Assembly: GCA_027483895.1 (NCBI GenBank)
Contig: JAIXTP010000035.1
Coordinates: 1-64,000 of the forward strand
Source of the DNA: Hyphomicrobiales bacterium
GTDB taxonomy: Bacteria; Pseudomonadota; Alphaproteobacteria; Rhizobiales; Beijerinckiaceae
Length of the DNA stretch: 64,000 nt
Direction: 5' to 3'
The position numbers were made by a program, and so were the translations under genes. Below the pieces are notes generated by a model. The model saw only the letters and a list, made by a program, of their open reading frames with translations. It made no database searches and was not told the DNA's origin. Below, piece after piece: positions 19,867 through 34,003 of this stretch. Each line of letters opens with the position of its first letter. The first letter of the stretch is position 1.

Positions 19867-20355
19867 TTACCGGTACGGCGCATCCATGCGGATGTTCCGC
19901 TGGATCTCGCGTTCCCACCGCGCGCCGTTGTCGAGAAGCTTCTCCTTGTCGAAGAACAGCTCCTCGCGCGTTTCCGTCGCGAATTCGAAATTCGGACCTT
20001 CGACGATGGCGTCCACCGGGCAGGCTTCCTGGCAGAAGCCGCAATAGATGCACTTCGTCATGTCGATGTCGTAGCGAGTCGTGCGCCGCGTGCCGTCGTT
20101 GCGGCGCGGGCCGGCCTCGATCGTGATCGCCTGCGCGGGGCAGATCGCCTCGCACAGCTTGCACGCGATGCAGCGCTCCTCGCCGTTCGGATAACGGCGC
20201 AGCGCGTGCTCGCCGCGGAAGCGCGGCGACACGGGGTTCTTCTCGAACGGATAGTTGATGGTCGCCTTGGGCTTGAAGAAATAGCGCATGGACAGCACGA
20301 AGGCCGCCACGAATTCCTTCAGCAAGAGCGACTGCGCAGCCTGTGCGAGCCTCAT
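19867..20355 (-). CDS. nuoI: NADH-quinone oxidoreductase subunit I
   Basis: A 162-residue ferredoxin-like subunit of the peripheral arm. Two complete 4Fe-4S binding sets are visible, [12 protein letters not shown] and [12 protein letters not shown], carrying clusters N6a and N6b towards NuoB. The size and the N-terminal amphipathic helix fit the alphaproteobacterial form, close to mitochondrial NDUFS8. Confidence 0.97.
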   Translation of the reverse strand: MRLAQAAQSLLLKEFVAAFVLSMRYFFKPKATINYPFEKNPVSPRFRGEHALRRYPNGEERCIACKLCEAICPAQAITIEAGPRRNDGTRRTTRYDIDMTKCIYCGFCQEACPVDAIVEGPNFEFATETREELFFDKEKLLDNGARWEREIQRNIRMDAPYR

Positions 20356-20370
20356 CGTCCTCTATCCCCT

Positions 20371-20619
20371 TCAGCCGGCCCCGCCGAGCGAGGCGCCGAC
20401 CCAGAAACCGATGATCGGGAAGGCCCCGACCGTCATTGCCAGCACGACCAGGCGCAGGATCCTGATCTTGCCTTCGAACACGTCGCGTTCCGCCACCGTC
20501 TCGGAGCGGTCGAGCTTGCGGAGCTTTCCCTCCACGACCCCGACCACGATGCGGTAATCGAGATACCCGATCCCCGCGCCGATCAGCGCCCCCACGATCC
20601 CGGCGGGCGGAACCTCCAC
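20371..20619 (-). CDS. Small membrane protein of unknown function within the nuo operon
   Basis: An 82-residue protein with a hydrophobic N-terminal segment (PPAGIVGALIGAGIGYLDY), a charged middle (EGKLRKLDRSETVAERDVFE) and a second hydrophobic segment (LRLVVLAMTVGAFPIIGFWV). It starts with GTG, 4 bases after the nuoH stop, and ends 15 bases before nuoI, so it is co-transcribed with complex I genes. I do not recognise a family. It may be an accessory or assembly factor of complex I; that is inferred only from position. An internal GTG nine codons later is an alternative start. Confidence 0.65.
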   Translation of the reverse strand: MEVPPAGIVGALIGAGIGYLDYRIVVGVVEGKLRKLDRSETVAERDVFEGKIRILRLVVLAMTVGAFPIIGFWVGASLGGAG

Positions 20620-20623
20620 GGAC

Positions 20624-21637
20624 TCAGCCGTTGACCACGAATTTCAGAACGCCCGCGACGACGACGACCATCACGAGCGACAGCGGAAGGAAGACCTTCC
20701 AGCCGAGCCGCATGAGCTGGTCGTAGCGGTAGCGGGGCACGAAGGCCTTCACCATGGCGAACATGAAGAAGACCAGCGACATCTTGAGCGCGAACCAGAC
20801 GATGCCCGGCACCCAGTTGAGCGGGGCCACGTCGAAGGGCGGCAGCCAGCCCCCGAGGAAGAGGATCGTCGTCAGCGCGCACATGGTCATGATCGCCACG
20901 TATTCGCCGAGCATGAACAGCAGATACGGGGTCGAGGCGTATTCGACCATGTAGCCCGCCACCAGCTCCGACTCCGCTTCCGGAAGGTCGAAGGGCGGGC
21001 GGTTCGTCTCGGCCAGCGCCGAGATGAAGAAGATCACGAACATCGGGAACAGCGGCAGCCAGTACCAGCCGAACATCCCGTATTTCGTGTCCTGCGCGCG
21101 GATGATCTCGTTGAGGTTCAACGAACCCGCGCACAGCAGCACCGTGATGATCACGAAACCGATCGAGACCTCGTAGGACACCATCTGCGCGGCCGAGCGC
21201 AGGGCGCCCAGGAACGGATATTTCGAGTTCGAAGCCCAGCCGCCCATGATGACGCCGTAAACGCCGAGCGACGAGATCGCGAAGATGTAGAGGATGCCGA
21301 CATTGAGGTCGGCCACGGCCCAGCCGTCCGCGACCGGGATCACCGCCCAGGCGGCGAGCGCGAGCGTCGCGGTGACGACGGGCGCCAACAGGAACACGCC
21401 CTTGTTCGCGCCCGACGGGATCATCGGCTCCTTGAGCGCGAATTTGATGAGGTCCGCGAAGGACTGCAGCAGGCCGAAGGCGCCCACCACGTTCGGGCCC
21501 TTGCGCAGCTGCACCGCCGCCCAGATCTTGCGGTCGGCGAGCAGCGCATAGGCGATGTAGATCAGCAGGGCGGCGATCACGAGCAGGCTCTTGCCCACCA
21601 TGATCGCGATCGCGATGGCCCAATCGAGAGCGGTCAT
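20624..21637 (-). CDS. nuoH: NADH-quinone oxidoreductase subunit H
   Basis: A 337-residue membrane subunit with eight helices that forms the quinone entry chamber with NuoB and NuoD. The conserved loops [20 protein letters not shown] and [21 protein letters not shown] are present. It follows nuoG by 12 bases. Confidence 0.97.
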   Translation of the reverse strand: MTALDWAIAIAIMVGKSLLVIAALLIYIAYALLADRKIWAAVQLRKGPNVVGAFGLLQSFADLIKFALKEPMIPSGANKGVFLLAPVVTATLALAAWAVIPVADGWAVADLNVGILYIFAISSLGVYGVIMGGWASNSKYPFLGALRSAAQMVSYEVSIGFVIITVLLCAGSLNLNEIIRAQDTKYGMFGWYWLPLFPMFVIFFISALAETNRPPFDLPEAESELVAGYMVEYASTPYLLFMLGEYVAIMTMCALTTILFLGGWLPPFDVAPLNWVPGIVWFALKMSLVFFMFAMVKAFVPRYRYDQLMRLGWKVFLPLSLVMVVVVAGVLKFVVNG

Positions 21638-21649
21638 GTCGCGATCTCC

Positions 21650-23728
21650 TTACTCGGCCGCCGCGGGCACGCGCCCGGACGCAATGGCCGAACAATCGGC
21701 CATGACGGCCGACGCGCGGGCGATGGGGTTCGTGAGATAGAGGTCGCCGATCGCATCGCGGAACGGGGCCTTGTCGATCGCGCCCCCCGCCTTGGCGAGA
21801 GCCGCCGCATCGACGGCAGAGCCGGCCGCGATCGCGTCGATCCCCGCCATGTGGGGATGCGCGGCGAACAGCCCCTTGCGCAGATCCGAAAGCGAATCGA
21901 AGGGCAGCTTGCGGCCGAGCACGTCGGAGAGCGCCCGCAGGATCGCCCAGTCCTCGCGCGCCTCGCCGGGCGGGAAGCCCGCACGGTTGCCGAGCTGCAC
22001 GCGGCCTTCGGTGTTCACGTAAAGGCCGCTCTTCTCGGTATAGGCGGCGCCGGGCAGGATGACGTCGGCGCGATGCGCGCCCTTGTCGCCGTGCGTGCCC
22101 TGATAGACCACGAAGGGACCGGGGCCGACCTCGATCTCGTCGGCGCCCATGAGGAACAGCACTTCGACGCCGCCCGCGGCCATCGCCTTCGCGTCGAGAC
22201 CGCCCTCGCCCGGCACGAGGCCGAGATCGAGCGCGCCGACGCGCGCGGCCGCCGTATGCAGCACCGAAAGACCGTTCCAGCCTTCGGCCGGCTCCGCCGC
22301 GGAGGACGCGACCTTGGCGGCGAGCGCGAACACCGCGAGGCCGTCGGCGCGGGTCAGCGCGCCCTGCCCCACGATCACCAGCGGACGCTTCGCCTTGGCG
22401 ATGGTCGCGGCGAAGGAATGCTTGCCCGAGGCGAGCTCGGCGAGCGTCTCGGGGCCCGCGCCGAGATCCGTGACCGCATAGGTCAGGTCGGCGGGCTCGC
22501 CGATGCGCGCGACCGTCAGGCCGCCCGCGCGCCAGCGCTTGCGGATGCGGGCGTTGAGCACGGAGGCTTCCTTGCGCGGGTTCGAACCCACGAGAAGGAT
22601 GACGTCCGCGTCCTCGATGCCCTGCACCGTGGCATTGAAGAGGTAGGAGGCGCGGCCGAATTTCGGATGAAGGACGGTGCCGTCCTGCCGCCCGTCGATG
22701 TTCTTGGAACCGAGCCCCTCCATCAGGAGCTTCAGCGCGAACATCTCCTCGACGGAGGCGAGATCGCCCGCGATCGCGCCGATGCCTTCGGGCTTCGCCG
22801 CCTTCACTCTTGCTGCGATCGCCGCGAAGGCCTCGCCCCAAGAGGCCGGACGCAGCTTGCCCTTTTCGCGGATATAGGGCCGGTCGAGGCGCTGGCTGCG
22901 CAGGCCGTCCCAGATGAAGCGGGTCTTGTCGGAGATCCACTCCTCGTTCACCGCCTCGTTGAGACGCGGCAGGATGCGCATCACCTCGCGGCCGCGCGCG
23001 TCGACCCGGATGGCCGAGCCGAGAGCGTCCATCACGTCGACGGATTCGGTCTTCGACAGTTCCCACGGCCGCGCCTTGAAGGCGTAGGGCTTCGAGGTCA
23101 GCGCGCCGACCGGGCAGAGGTCGATCACGTTGCCCTGCATCTCGGAGGACATCGCCTTTTCGAGATAGGTGGTGATCTCCATGTCCTCGCCGCGGCCGAT
23201 CGCGCCGAGTTCGGCGATGCCCGCGACTTCGGTCGTGAAGCGGACGCAGCGCGTGCACTGGATGCAGCGGTTCATCTGCGTCTTGACCAACGGGCCGATA
23301 TATTTGTCCTCGACCGCGCGCTTGTTTTCGGCGAAGCGCGACGTGTCGACGCCGTAGGCCATCGCCTGATCCTGCAGGTCGCATTCGCCGCCCTGGTCGC
23401 AGATCGGGCAGTCGAGCGGATGGTTGATGAGCAGGAACTCCATCACGCCTTCGCGCGCCTTCTTCACCATGGGCGAAGTGGTCAGCACGACCGGCGGCTC
23501 GCCGTTCGGGCCCGGGCGCAGGTCGCGCACCGACATGGCGCAGGAGGCGGTCGGCTTCGGCGGCCCGCCCTTCACCTCGACGAGGCACATGCGGCAATTG
23601 CCGGCGATCGAGAGGCGCTCGTGGAAGCAGAAGCGCGGCACTTCGGCGCCCGCGGCCTCGCACGCCTGCAGCAGCGTGAATTCAGCCGGGACGTCGATCT
23701 CGGTGCCGTCGACGATGATCTTGGCCAT
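21650..23728 (-). CDS. nuoG: NADH-quinone oxidoreductase subunit G
   Basis: A 692-residue iron-sulfur subunit. The N-terminal ferredoxin fold binds a 2Fe-2S cluster ([15 protein letters not shown], then CRMCLVEV). The His/Cys 4Fe-4S site follows ([19 protein letters not shown]), then a second site ([10 protein letters not shown]) and a molybdopterin-oxidoreductase-like domain that has no cofactor role here. The length matches the mitochondrial NDUFS1 type, shorter than E. coli NuoG. It lies 15 bases after nuoF. Confidence 0.96.
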   Translation of the reverse strand: MAKIIVDGTEIDVPAEFTLLQACEAAGAEVPRFCFHERLSIAGNCRMCLVEVKGGPPKPTASCAMSVRDLRPGPNGEPPVVLTTSPMVKKAREGVMEFLLINHPLDCPICDQGGECDLQDQAMAYGVDTSRFAENKRAVEDKYIGPLVKTQMNRCIQCTRCVRFTTEVAGIAELGAIGRGEDMEITTYLEKAMSSEMQGNVIDLCPVGALTSKPYAFKARPWELSKTESVDVMDALGSAIRVDARGREVMRILPRLNEAVNEEWISDKTRFIWDGLRSQRLDRPYIREKGKLRPASWGEAFAAIAARVKAAKPEGIGAIAGDLASVEEMFALKLLMEGLGSKNIDGRQDGTVLHPKFGRASYLFNATVQGIEDADVILLVGSNPRKEASVLNARIRKRWRAGGLTVARIGEPADLTYAVTDLGAGPETLAELASGKHSFAATIAKAKRPLVIVGQGALTRADGLAVFALAAKVASSAAEPAEGWNGLSVLHTAAARVGALDLGLVPGEGGLDAKAMAAGGVEVLFLMGADEIEVGPGPFVVYQGTHGDKGAHRADVILPGAAYTEKSGLYVNTEGRVQLGNRAGFPPGEAREDWAILRALSDVLGRKLPFDSLSDLRKGLFAAHPHMAGIDAIAAGSAVDAAALAKAGGAIDKAPFRDAIGDLYLTNPIARASAVMADCSAIASGRVPAAAE

Positions 23729-23743
23729 CGAAGTCTCTCTCGC

Positions 23744-25050
<1,307 letters not shown>

Positions 25051-25051
<1 letters not shown>

Positions 25052-25983
25052 CAACCCTTCGACTCGTCGGCCTTCTCGGCCTTCTTGCGGGCGGTCTTCT
25101 TCGGCTCCTCGCCGAGCGGAAGCTCGGGCGCGGTCGCGTCGGTCTTGTTCTTGTCGGCGGCCCCGGCCTTCTTGGCCTTGGAGACGGGCGCCTTGCCCGC
25201 CGCCACGCGATGCGCAGGCGTGTCGGACGCCTGTTCGGGCCGCGCGGAGCTCGGCTTGGCGGGCTTCGGCTCGGCGGCCGCCTGCGCGGCGATCGCCTGC
25301 GTGTCGACCGGAGCCTCGGCCTTGGCGGCCTCTTCCTCGAAGCGCTTGCGCCACGCGCCGACGACGGAGCCGTCATAGAGCGAGGCGTCGGTCAGCGTCG
25401 TGAGTTCGCCCACCGGCTCGGAAGCGGTGCGGCCGATCTGCGAGCCCTTCTTCACGGGACGGCCCGCGGCGAGATCGTCGAGCAGCTTCGTGAAGTTCTC
25501 GGCCGTGAGATCTTCGTAATAGTCGTTGTTGATCTGCACCATCGGCGCATTGCAGCACGCGCCGAGGCACTCGACCTCGAGCCACGAGAAATTGCCGTCC
25601 GCCGTGACGTGGCGCTGGTCGCCGATGCGGTCGTGGCAGACCTTGATGATGTCGTCGGCGCCGCGCAGGCGGCACGGGGTCGTGCCGCAGAGCTGGACGA
25701 AGAAGCGCCCTACCGGCTCGAGATTGAACATCGTGTAGAAGGTCGCGACCTCGAGCACGCGGATATAGGCCATGCCCAGCATTTCCGCGACGTATTCGAT
25801 CGCGGCCTTGGGCAGCCAGTAGTCGTGCTGTTCCTGAGCGCGCCACAGCAGCGGGATGACCGCGGAGGCCTGGCGGCCTTCGGGATAACGCGCGATCACC
25901 GTCTTGGCCCAAGCGAGGTTCTCCGCGTCGAACGCGAAGCTCGCGGGCTGGATCGCCTCGGATGCCAGTCTGCGGACGGCCAT
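25051..25983 (-). CDS. nuoE: NADH-quinone oxidoreductase subunit E with Ala/Lys-rich tail
   Basis: A 310-residue protein. The first 200 residues are the thioredoxin-like 2Fe-2S domain ([11 protein letters not shown], then [10 protein letters not shown]) that carries cluster N1a. The last roughly 110 residues are a low-complexity extension rich in Ala, Lys, Pro and Glu ([33 protein letters not shown]), resembling histone-like tails. E. coli NuoE has 166 residues, so this is a large addition; similar tails occur in Hyphomicrobiales. The tail's role is unknown. Confidence 0.95.
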
Positions 25984-26017
25984 GCCTGTACTTCCCCTAG
26001 AACCGCCGATCGGACGA

Positions 26018-27208
26018 TCAGCGGTCCACTTCACCGAACACGATGTCGAGCGAGCCCAACACTGCGGAGACGTCCGCCAGCATGTGACCGCGACACATGA
26101 AATCCATCGCCTGAAGATGCGCGAAGCCCGGGGCGCGGATCCGGCAGCGATAGGGCTTGTTGCCGCCGTCGCCGACCAGATACACGCCGAACTCGCCCTT
26201 GGGCGCCTCGACCGCGGCATAGACCTCGCCCGCGGGGACGTGGAAGCCCTCGGTGTAGAGCTTGAAGTGGTGGATGAGCGACTCCATCGAGCGCTTCATC
26301 TCGCCCCGCTTCGGCGGGAACACCTTGCCGTCGGTCGTCGAGAACGGGCCCTGCCCTTCCGGCGCGCGCAGCTTGGCGCAGCACTGCTTCATGATCCGCA
26401 CGGACTGGCGCATCTCCTCGACGCGGATGCAGTACCGGTCGTAGCAATCGCCGTTCTTGCCGATCGGAATGTCGAATTCGAGCTCTTCGTAGCACTCGTA
26501 GGGCTGCGACTTGCGCAGGTCCCACGCGGCGCCGGAGCCGCGCACCATCACGCCCGAGAAGCCCCACTTCCAGCACTCGTCGAGCGAGACCACGCCGATA
26601 TCGACGTTGCGCTGCTTGAAGATGCGGTTGTCGGTCAAAAGGCCTTCGAGATCGTCGAGCACCTGAGGGAAGCTGTCGCACCATGCGTCGATGTCGTCGA
26701 CGAGCTTCGGCGGCAGGTCCTGATGCACGCCGCCGGGCCGGAAATAGGCCGCATGCATGCGCGCGCCCGAGGCCCGCTCGTAGAACACCATCAGCTTCTC
26801 GCGCTCCTCGAAGCCCCACAGCGGCGGGGTCAGCGCGCCGACGTCCATGGCCTGGGTCGTCACGTTGAGGAGATGGGAGAGGATGCGGCCGATTTCGGAA
26901 TAGAGCACGCGGATCAGCTGGCCGCGCTTGGGCACCGTGATGCCGAGCAGCTTCTCGATCGCGAGGCAGTAGGCATGCTCCTGATTCATCGGCGCGCAGT
27001 AATCGAGCCGGTCGAAATAGGGCATGGCCTGAATGTAGGTCTTCGCCTCGATCAGCTTCTCGGTGCCGCGATGCAGCAGGCCGATATGCGGATCGACGCG
27101 CTCGACGACTTCGCCGTCGAGTTCCAGCACCAGACGCAGCACGCCGTGCGCCGCAGGGTGCTGCGGGCCGAAATTGATCGAGAAGTTCCGGATGGAATGT
27201 TCGGTCAT
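26018..27208 (-). CDS. nuoD: NADH-quinone oxidoreductase subunit D
   Basis: A 396-residue subunit that, with NuoB, forms the quinone reduction site. The N-terminal loop [14 protein letters not shown] and the quinone-site His and Tyr regions are intact. It is separate from nuoC (7-base gap), unlike the fused E. coli NuoCD. Confidence 0.97.
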   Translation of the reverse strand: MTEHSIRNFSINFGPQHPAAHGVLRLVLELDGEVVERVDPHIGLLHRGTEKLIEAKTYIQAMPYFDRLDYCAPMNQEHAYCLAIEKLLGITVPKRGQLIRVLYSEIGRILSHLLNVTTQAMDVGALTPPLWGFEEREKLMVFYERASGARMHAAYFRPGGVHQDLPPKLVDDIDAWCDSFPQVLDDLEGLLTDNRIFKQRNVDIGVVSLDECWKWGFSGVMVRGSGAAWDLRKSQPYECYEELEFDIPIGKNGDCYDRYCIRVEEMRQSVRIMKQCCAKLRAPEGQGPFSTTDGKVFPPKRGEMKRSMESLIHHFKLYTEGFHVPAGEVYAAVEAPKGEFGVYLVGDGGNKPYRCRIRAPGFAHLQAMDFMCRGHMLADVSAVLGSLDIVFGEVDR

Positions 27209-27215
27209 GGCGCGC

Positions 27216-27815
27216 TCACTGCTTCGCCTTCTCGTCGCCCGGGAGCACGTAGTCGGTGCCCTCCCACGGCGAGAGGAAGTCGAACTGGCGGAATTCCTGC
27301 GTCAGCTTCACGGGTTCGTAGACCACCCGCTTCTGCTCGTCGTCGTAGCGGACTTCGACATAGCCCGTGAGCGGGAAGTCCTTGCGCAGCGGATAACCCT
27401 CGAAACCGTAGTCGGTGAGGATGCGGCGCAGGTCCGGATGCCCCGTGAAGAGCACGCCGTACATGTCGTAAGCCTCGCGCTCGAACCAGTCGGCGGCGGG
27501 GAAGATCTCGATCGTGGAGGCGACGGGCGAGCGCTCGTCGGTCGTCGTCTTCACGCGGATGCGGCGGTTGAACTTCGGCGACAGCAGATGCCACACCACG
27601 TCGAACCGCTCCTCGCGGCTCGGATAGTCGACGGCGGTCAGGTCGATGAAGGAGACGAAGCGCAGCTTCGGGTCGTCGCGGAGGCCGCGCAGCACCGCGA
27701 TCACGCTGCCGCGATCCACCTCGATCGTCAGCTCGTCATAGGCGGTCGAGACGCCCTTCACCGCGTCGCCGAAGAACGACGCGACATAGTCACCGACCTC
27801 GTTGAGCGTATCCAT
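27216..27815 (-). CDS. nuoC: NADH-quinone oxidoreductase subunit C
   Basis: A 199-residue subunit of the connecting arm. The signature [21 protein letters not shown] and the segment [20 protein letters not shown] are typical of NuoC/NDUFS3. It lies 36 bases after nuoB. Confidence 0.97.
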   Translation of the reverse strand: MDTLNEVGDYVASFFGDAVKGVSTAYDELTIEVDRGSVIAVLRGLRDDPKLRFVSFIDLTAVDYPSREERFDVVWHLLSPKFNRRIRVKTTTDERSPVASTIEIFPAADWFEREAYDMYGVLFTGHPDLRRILTDYGFEGYPLRKDFPLTGYVEVRYDDEQKRVVYEPVKLTQEFRQFDFLSPWEGTDYVLPGDEKAKQ

Positions 27816-27851
27816 GAACCGTTCCCCCGGAGCCCCGCCCTCGCCCGTCGC

Positions 27852-28430
27852 TCAGCGCTCGATGGTGCCGACGCGGCGGATCTTCTTCTGCAGAAGAAGC
27901 ACGCCGTAGAGCAGCGCCTCGGCCGTGGGCGGGCAGCCCGGCACGTAGATGTCGATCGGCACGATGCGGTCGCAGCCGCGCACGACCGAATAGGAATAAT
28001 GGTAATAGCCGCCGCCGTTGGCGCAGGAGCCCATCGAGATCACGTAACGCGGCTCGGGCATCTGGTCGTAGACCTTGCGGAGCGCGGGCGCCATCTTGTT
28101 GGTCAGCGTGCCGGCGACGATCATCACGTCCGACTGGCGCGGCGAGGCGCGCGGCGCGAAGCCGAACCGCTCGACGTCGTAGCGCGGCATGGACAGCTGC
28201 ATCATCTCGACCGCGCAACAGGCGAGGCCGAAGGTCATCCACATCAGCGAGCCGGTGCGGGCCCACTGGATGAGATCGTCCGTCGAGGTGACGAGGAAGC
28301 CCTTGTCGGCGAGTTCCGCGTTCACGTCCACGAAGAAGGGATCGGTCGCCCCCACCGGCTTGCCGGTGTTCGGATCGATGATTCCCTTGGGTGCCGGCGC
28401 GACCAGCGTGCCGGAGGCGTTCTCCTGCAT
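27852..28430 (-). CDS. nuoB: NADH-quinone oxidoreductase subunit B
   Basis: A 192-residue subunit binding the terminal 4Fe-4S cluster N2, which passes electrons to ubiquinone. The four cysteines are visible in [20 protein letters not shown] and [12 protein letters not shown]. The start overlaps the nuoA stop (TGATG). Confidence 0.97.
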   Translation of the reverse strand: MQENASGTLVAPAPKGIIDPNTGKPVGATDPFFVDVNAELADKGFLVTSTDDLIQWARTGSLMWMTFGLACCAVEMMQLSMPRYDVERFGFAPRASPRQSDVMIVAGTLTNKMAPALRKVYDQMPEPRYVISMGSCANGGGYYHYSYSVVRGCDRIVPIDIYVPGCPPTAEALLYGVLLLQKKIRRVGTIER

Positions 28431-28795
28431 CAGTCCCACTCCAGAGCTCCCTTTTTCCATTCGTAGACGAAGCCGATCGTCAGCACGCCGAGGAAGATCA
28501 TCATCGACCAGAAACCGAAGGTCCCCACCTGGTCGAAGGCGATGGCCCAGGGGAACAGGAAGGCGACTTCGAGGTCGAAGATGATGAAGAGGATCGAGAC
28601 GAGATAGAACCGCACGTCGAACTTCATGCGGGCGTCGTCGAAGGCGTTGAAACCGCACTCGTAGGCCGAGAGCTTCTCGGGATCCGGATTCTTGTGCGCG
28701 ATGATGAAGGGCGCGACGATCAGCGCGGCGGAGATCAGCAGCGCCACGCCCATGAAGATGACCAGCGGGAGGTAGTCCTGCAAGAGGCTCGGCAT
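28430..28795 (-). CDS. nuoA: NADH-quinone oxidoreductase subunit A
   Basis: A 121-residue protein with three transmembrane helices. The conserved loop [20 protein letters not shown] and the helix [14 protein letters not shown] are intact. It is the first gene of the nuo operon; the ATG at 28795 gives the usual N-terminus [14 protein letters not shown]. The operon promoter should lie in the roughly 295-base gap shared with the divergent SDR gene; no clear -35/-10 pair was picked out. Confidence 0.97.
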   Translation of the reverse strand: MPSLLQDYLPLVIFMGVALLISAALIVAPFIIAHKNPDPEKLSAYECGFNAFDDARMKFDVRFYLVSILFIIFDLEVAFLFPWAIAFDQVGTFGFWSMMIFLGVLTIGFVYEWKKGALEWD

Positions 28796-29090
28796 CCGAT
28801 CGTGTCCCCCGACTTCGTCCCCGGAAACCCCGGAACGGGCCATTATCGCCGCTTGTCCGGAGAAACCCCTACGAAAGTCGCGCGAATTGATGGTTTTTAT
28901 CAGGTCCGCGCGACGGGCGAGGCTTAGCCCACGCGACCGGAGGACGCAAGCCGGCAAAGGGCCTCACTTCGTCCCGATCCCCTGCCCCGAAGCGCGTCCG
29001 GATCGGTCGACGGCCGCGCCCGCGCCTGTATGATGCCCGCGGCGCGGAAACCGCGCCCGGACAATCCGCAAAGGGCAGGAAAAGACTTCG

Positions 29091-29846
29091 ATGGCCAACA
29101 AGATCGATCTCGCCGGACGGACGGCGGTGGTGACGGGCGGTGCGCAGGGAATCGGCCTCGCCGTCGCCAAACGCTTCGTCGAGTCGGGCGCCTCCGTCGC
29201 GCTGTGGGACAAGGACGGGGATCTGGCCGCCAAGTCCGCCGCCGAACTCTCGGCCTCGGGCCGGGTCGTGGCGATCGCGCTCGACCAGACCGATTTCGAC
29301 GCCGTCCTCGCCGCCGAGCGGCGCACGCGCGAACTGCTCGGCCCCGTCGACGTCATCGTAAACAATGCGGGCATCGCGGGCCCCAACGCGACCGTCGCCG
29401 ACTACCCCGTCGACGCCTGGCGGCAGATCATCGACATCGATCTCAACGGCGTCTTCTACTGCTGCAAGGCCGTCGTGCCCGGCATGCTGGAGCGCGGCTA
29501 CGGCCGAATCGTCAACGTGGCCTCGATCGCGGGCAAGGAGGGCAACCCGAACGCCTCCGCCTATTCCGCCGCCAAGGCGGGCGTGATCGCGCTCACGAAG
29601 TCGCTGGGCAAGGAACTCGCGGGCAAGGACATCGCGGTGAACTGCGTGACGCCCGCCGCCGCCAAGACCCGCATCTTCGACCAGATGAAGCAGGAGCATA
29701 TCGACTACATGCTCTCGCGGATCCCGCGCGGTCGTTTCCTGCAGGTAGACGAGGCGGCGAACATGATCGCCTGGCTCGCTTCGGCGGAGAACTCCTTCAC
29801 CACCGGCGCCGTCTTCGACCTCTCCGGCGGCCGCGCGACCTACTGA
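29091..29846 (+). CDS. Short-chain dehydrogenase/reductase
   Basis: A 251-residue classical SDR, an NAD(P)-dependent oxidoreductase. The cofactor motif TGGAQGIG (near residue 15), NNAG and the catalytic Ser with Y-x3-K (SAYSAAKAG) are complete. The substrate is not clear from sequence; the closest families by appearance are 3-oxoacyl-ACP reductase-like and sugar-acid dehydrogenases. The gene stands alone, divergent from nuoA and ended by its own terminator, between the nuo operon and tRNA-Asp, so it looks like an insertion into an otherwise conserved gene order. Confidence 0.85.
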   Translation: MANKIDLAGRTAVVTGGAQGIGLAVAKRFVESGASVALWDKDGDLAAKSAAELSASGRVVAIALDQTDFDAVLAAERRTRELLGPVDVIVNNAGIAGPNATVADYPVDAWRQIIDIDLNGVFYCCKAVVPGMLERGYGRIVNVASIAGKEGNPNASAYSAAKAGVIALTKSLGKELAGKDIAVNCVTPAAAKTRIFDQMKQEHIDYMLSRIPRGRFLQVDEAANMIAWLASAENSFTTGAVFDLSGGRATY

Positions 29847-29889
29847 TCCGCCCGCAGCGCCCTCCGGCCCCGCCACCGACCCATCGCCG

Positions 29890-29917
29890 AGGCCCGGGCT
29901 TGTCCCGGGCCTTTTTC
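29890..29917 (+). terminator. Rho-independent terminator of the SDR gene
   Basis: ggcccggg and cccgggcc form an 8-base stem with a short loop, followed by five T, 45 bases after the stop codon. Confidence 0.85.
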
Positions 29918-29962
29918 GTGGCGGCCTTTCCGGCGCCCGTGCCTTCCGGGCACCCGCATCCC

Positions 29963-30306
29963 CCGTCATTGCGAGGAGCGAAGCGACGAAGCAATCCAGA
30001 GAACGTCGGGCATCGAGCTCCCCGGCAACCGCCTTCTGGATTGCTTCGCTGCGCTCGCAATGACGGACGTTGGCGTGTCATCCCGACCGCAGCGAAGCGG
30101 AGAGCCGGGATCCAGAAAATGCCGCCCCCCGCTCGACGCCCTGCCGCCCTCTGGATCCCGGGTCGGCTAAGCCGCCCGGGATGACACTGGAGGGAGGCCT
30201 CCACCGTCATTGCGAGGAGCGAAGCGACGAAGCAATCCAGAGAACGTCGGCATGGAGCACACCTGCAACCGCCTTATGGATTGCTTCGCTGCGCTCGCGA
30301 TGACGG
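29963..30306. repeat. Dispersed palindromic repeat cluster 3
   Basis: Order A-B-A. Type A units lie at 29963-30066 and 30204-30306. The type B unit at 30076-30186 is complete, with both arms (tgtcatcccg...gggatcca and ctggatcccgg...gggatgaca). The A units closely resemble those at 3083-3181, including the spacer. This explains most of the 560-base space between the SDR gene and tRNA-Asp. Confidence 0.88.
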
Positions 30307-30406
30307 AATGGGACGCCACGGAGCAACCCGCACGACAACGCCCCGCAGAACCGCACCAGCGGTCTCAAGGACCTACGCCGACATCTTCGATTTTCATGAG
30401 AAGAAG

Positions 30407-30483
<77 letters not shown>

Positions 30484-30688
30484 AGAGCAACGACGAAGTC
30501 GCTGCCGCGATGGCCGTGGGATTAAGGGACGCCCCCCGACCTGTCAAGCGCCGGCGGCCGAGATTTCGCCCGTCGCGGTCGCTTTCATCCGGTCTCCGAA
30601 GCACCGCCCCGGGACGGGTCGGACCGCACCCGAAAGGGTCCGCAACTCCCACGCGAAAACGACCGCGGACACCCGGAAAACGGACCCT
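30484..30688. other. Gap between tRNA-Asp and tRNA-Val
   Basis: About 200 bases with no gene recognised; it presumably carries the tRNA-Asp promoter. The next part is the tRNA-Val terminator. Confidence 0.4.
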
Positions 30689-30727
30689 GAAAAAACGAAA
30701 CGGAGCCTCGGGATCCGAGGCTCCGTT
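30689..30727 (-). terminator. Rho-independent terminator of tRNA-Val
   Basis: On the minus strand, cggagcctcgg and ccgaggctccg form a perfect stem followed by tttcgtttttt, directly after the tRNA-Val 3' end. Confidence 0.88.
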
Positions 30728-30733
30728 GTTCGG

Positions 30734-30809
30734 TGGTGGGCGGTGACGGGCTCGAACCGCCGACCCTCTCGGTGTAAACGAGATGCTCTACCGACTGAGC
30801 TAACCGCCC
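30734..30809 (-). tRNA. tRNA-Val (TAC)
   Basis: On the minus strand, GGGCGGT and ACCGCCC form the acceptor stem. GGTTCGAGCC is the T-loop and the loop GTTTACACC gives anticodon TAC. CCA is encoded. The length is 76 bases. Confidence 0.95.
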
Positions 30810-30894
30810 GCTCGCCTCTCTCTATCGGAGGCGAGGCGCCCGATGCAAGCGCGGGCGGGCGGTTGATGCACGTCCCCGTGACCGGGGGCGCGGC

Positions 30895-31173
30895 TTACTT
30901 GCCGTTGACGGCAGCCTTCAGGCCCGCGCCGGCCTTGAACTTCGGCGCGATCGAGGCGGCGGTCTTGATGGTCTCGCCCGTGCGCGGGTTGCGCGCGGTG
31001 CCGGCGGGACGCTTGGAGACGGCGAAGGTGCCGAAGCCGACGAGACGGACTTCGTCGCCCTTCTTCAGCGTCGCCGTGATGGCGTCGATGACCGCGTCGA
31101 CCGCAGCGGCGGCCTGGGCCTTCGTGATGTCGGTCTTGTCCGCGACGGCCGCGACGAGATCGCCCTTGTTCAT
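30895..31173 (-). CDS. hup: HU family DNA-binding protein
   Basis: A 92-residue nucleoid protein. The N-terminal helices MNKGDLVAAVADKTDITKAQ and the DNA-binding arm GRNPRTG-type stretch (RNPRTGETIKTAAS) identify HU. The ATG at 31173 has GGAAGGAGA upstream. The gene lies downstream of lon on the same strand but behind a terminator, so it has its own promoter in 31174-31310. Confidence 0.95.
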   Translation of the reverse strand: MNKGDLVAAVADKTDITKAQAAAAVDAVIDAITATLKKGDEVRLVGFGTFAVSKRPAGTARNPRTGETIKTAASIAPKFKAGAGLKAAVNGK

Positions 31174-31307
31174 CGGAGTCTCCTTCCAACTACTGAAAGC
31201 ACGCCGGTTCTCGGCGATGCGGCCCGATTGATCGACCGGCTTGCGGCAGAGTGCAAGCTTCGATCGCCCGAAAAGCCTTATTTTCCTTGGAAAAGTAACG
31301 ATTTCGG

Positions 31308-31343
31308 CAAAAAGAAAGCCCCCGGAAGGCTGTTCCGGGGGCT
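31308..31343 (-). terminator. Rho-independent terminator of lon
   Basis: A perfect 10-base stem (agcccccgga / tccgggggct) is followed on the minus strand by ttctttttg, starting about 20 bases after the lon stop. Confidence 0.85.
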
Positions 31344-31364
31344 CGATCATTCGCTCGGGACGGG

Positions 31365-33794
<2,430 letters not shown>

Positions 33795-34003
33795 CTGATA
33801 CGTCCTTGTCTGCGGCACCCGCCGGAGCGTCCGTCAGGACCGCGCGACGAGCCCGTGTATCGGCGGGGGAAACGAGACGCCCGCTGCGCCATGCTGGGTT
33901 CCGGTCCGGCCCCTGCTCGACAGCCCGGGGGCGGACCGGCTCGCTTCCTCAGATGGTTCTCCGGCCCGGCCTCTTCAAGCCGGAGCGTTACGGAAGAACG
34001 GCA

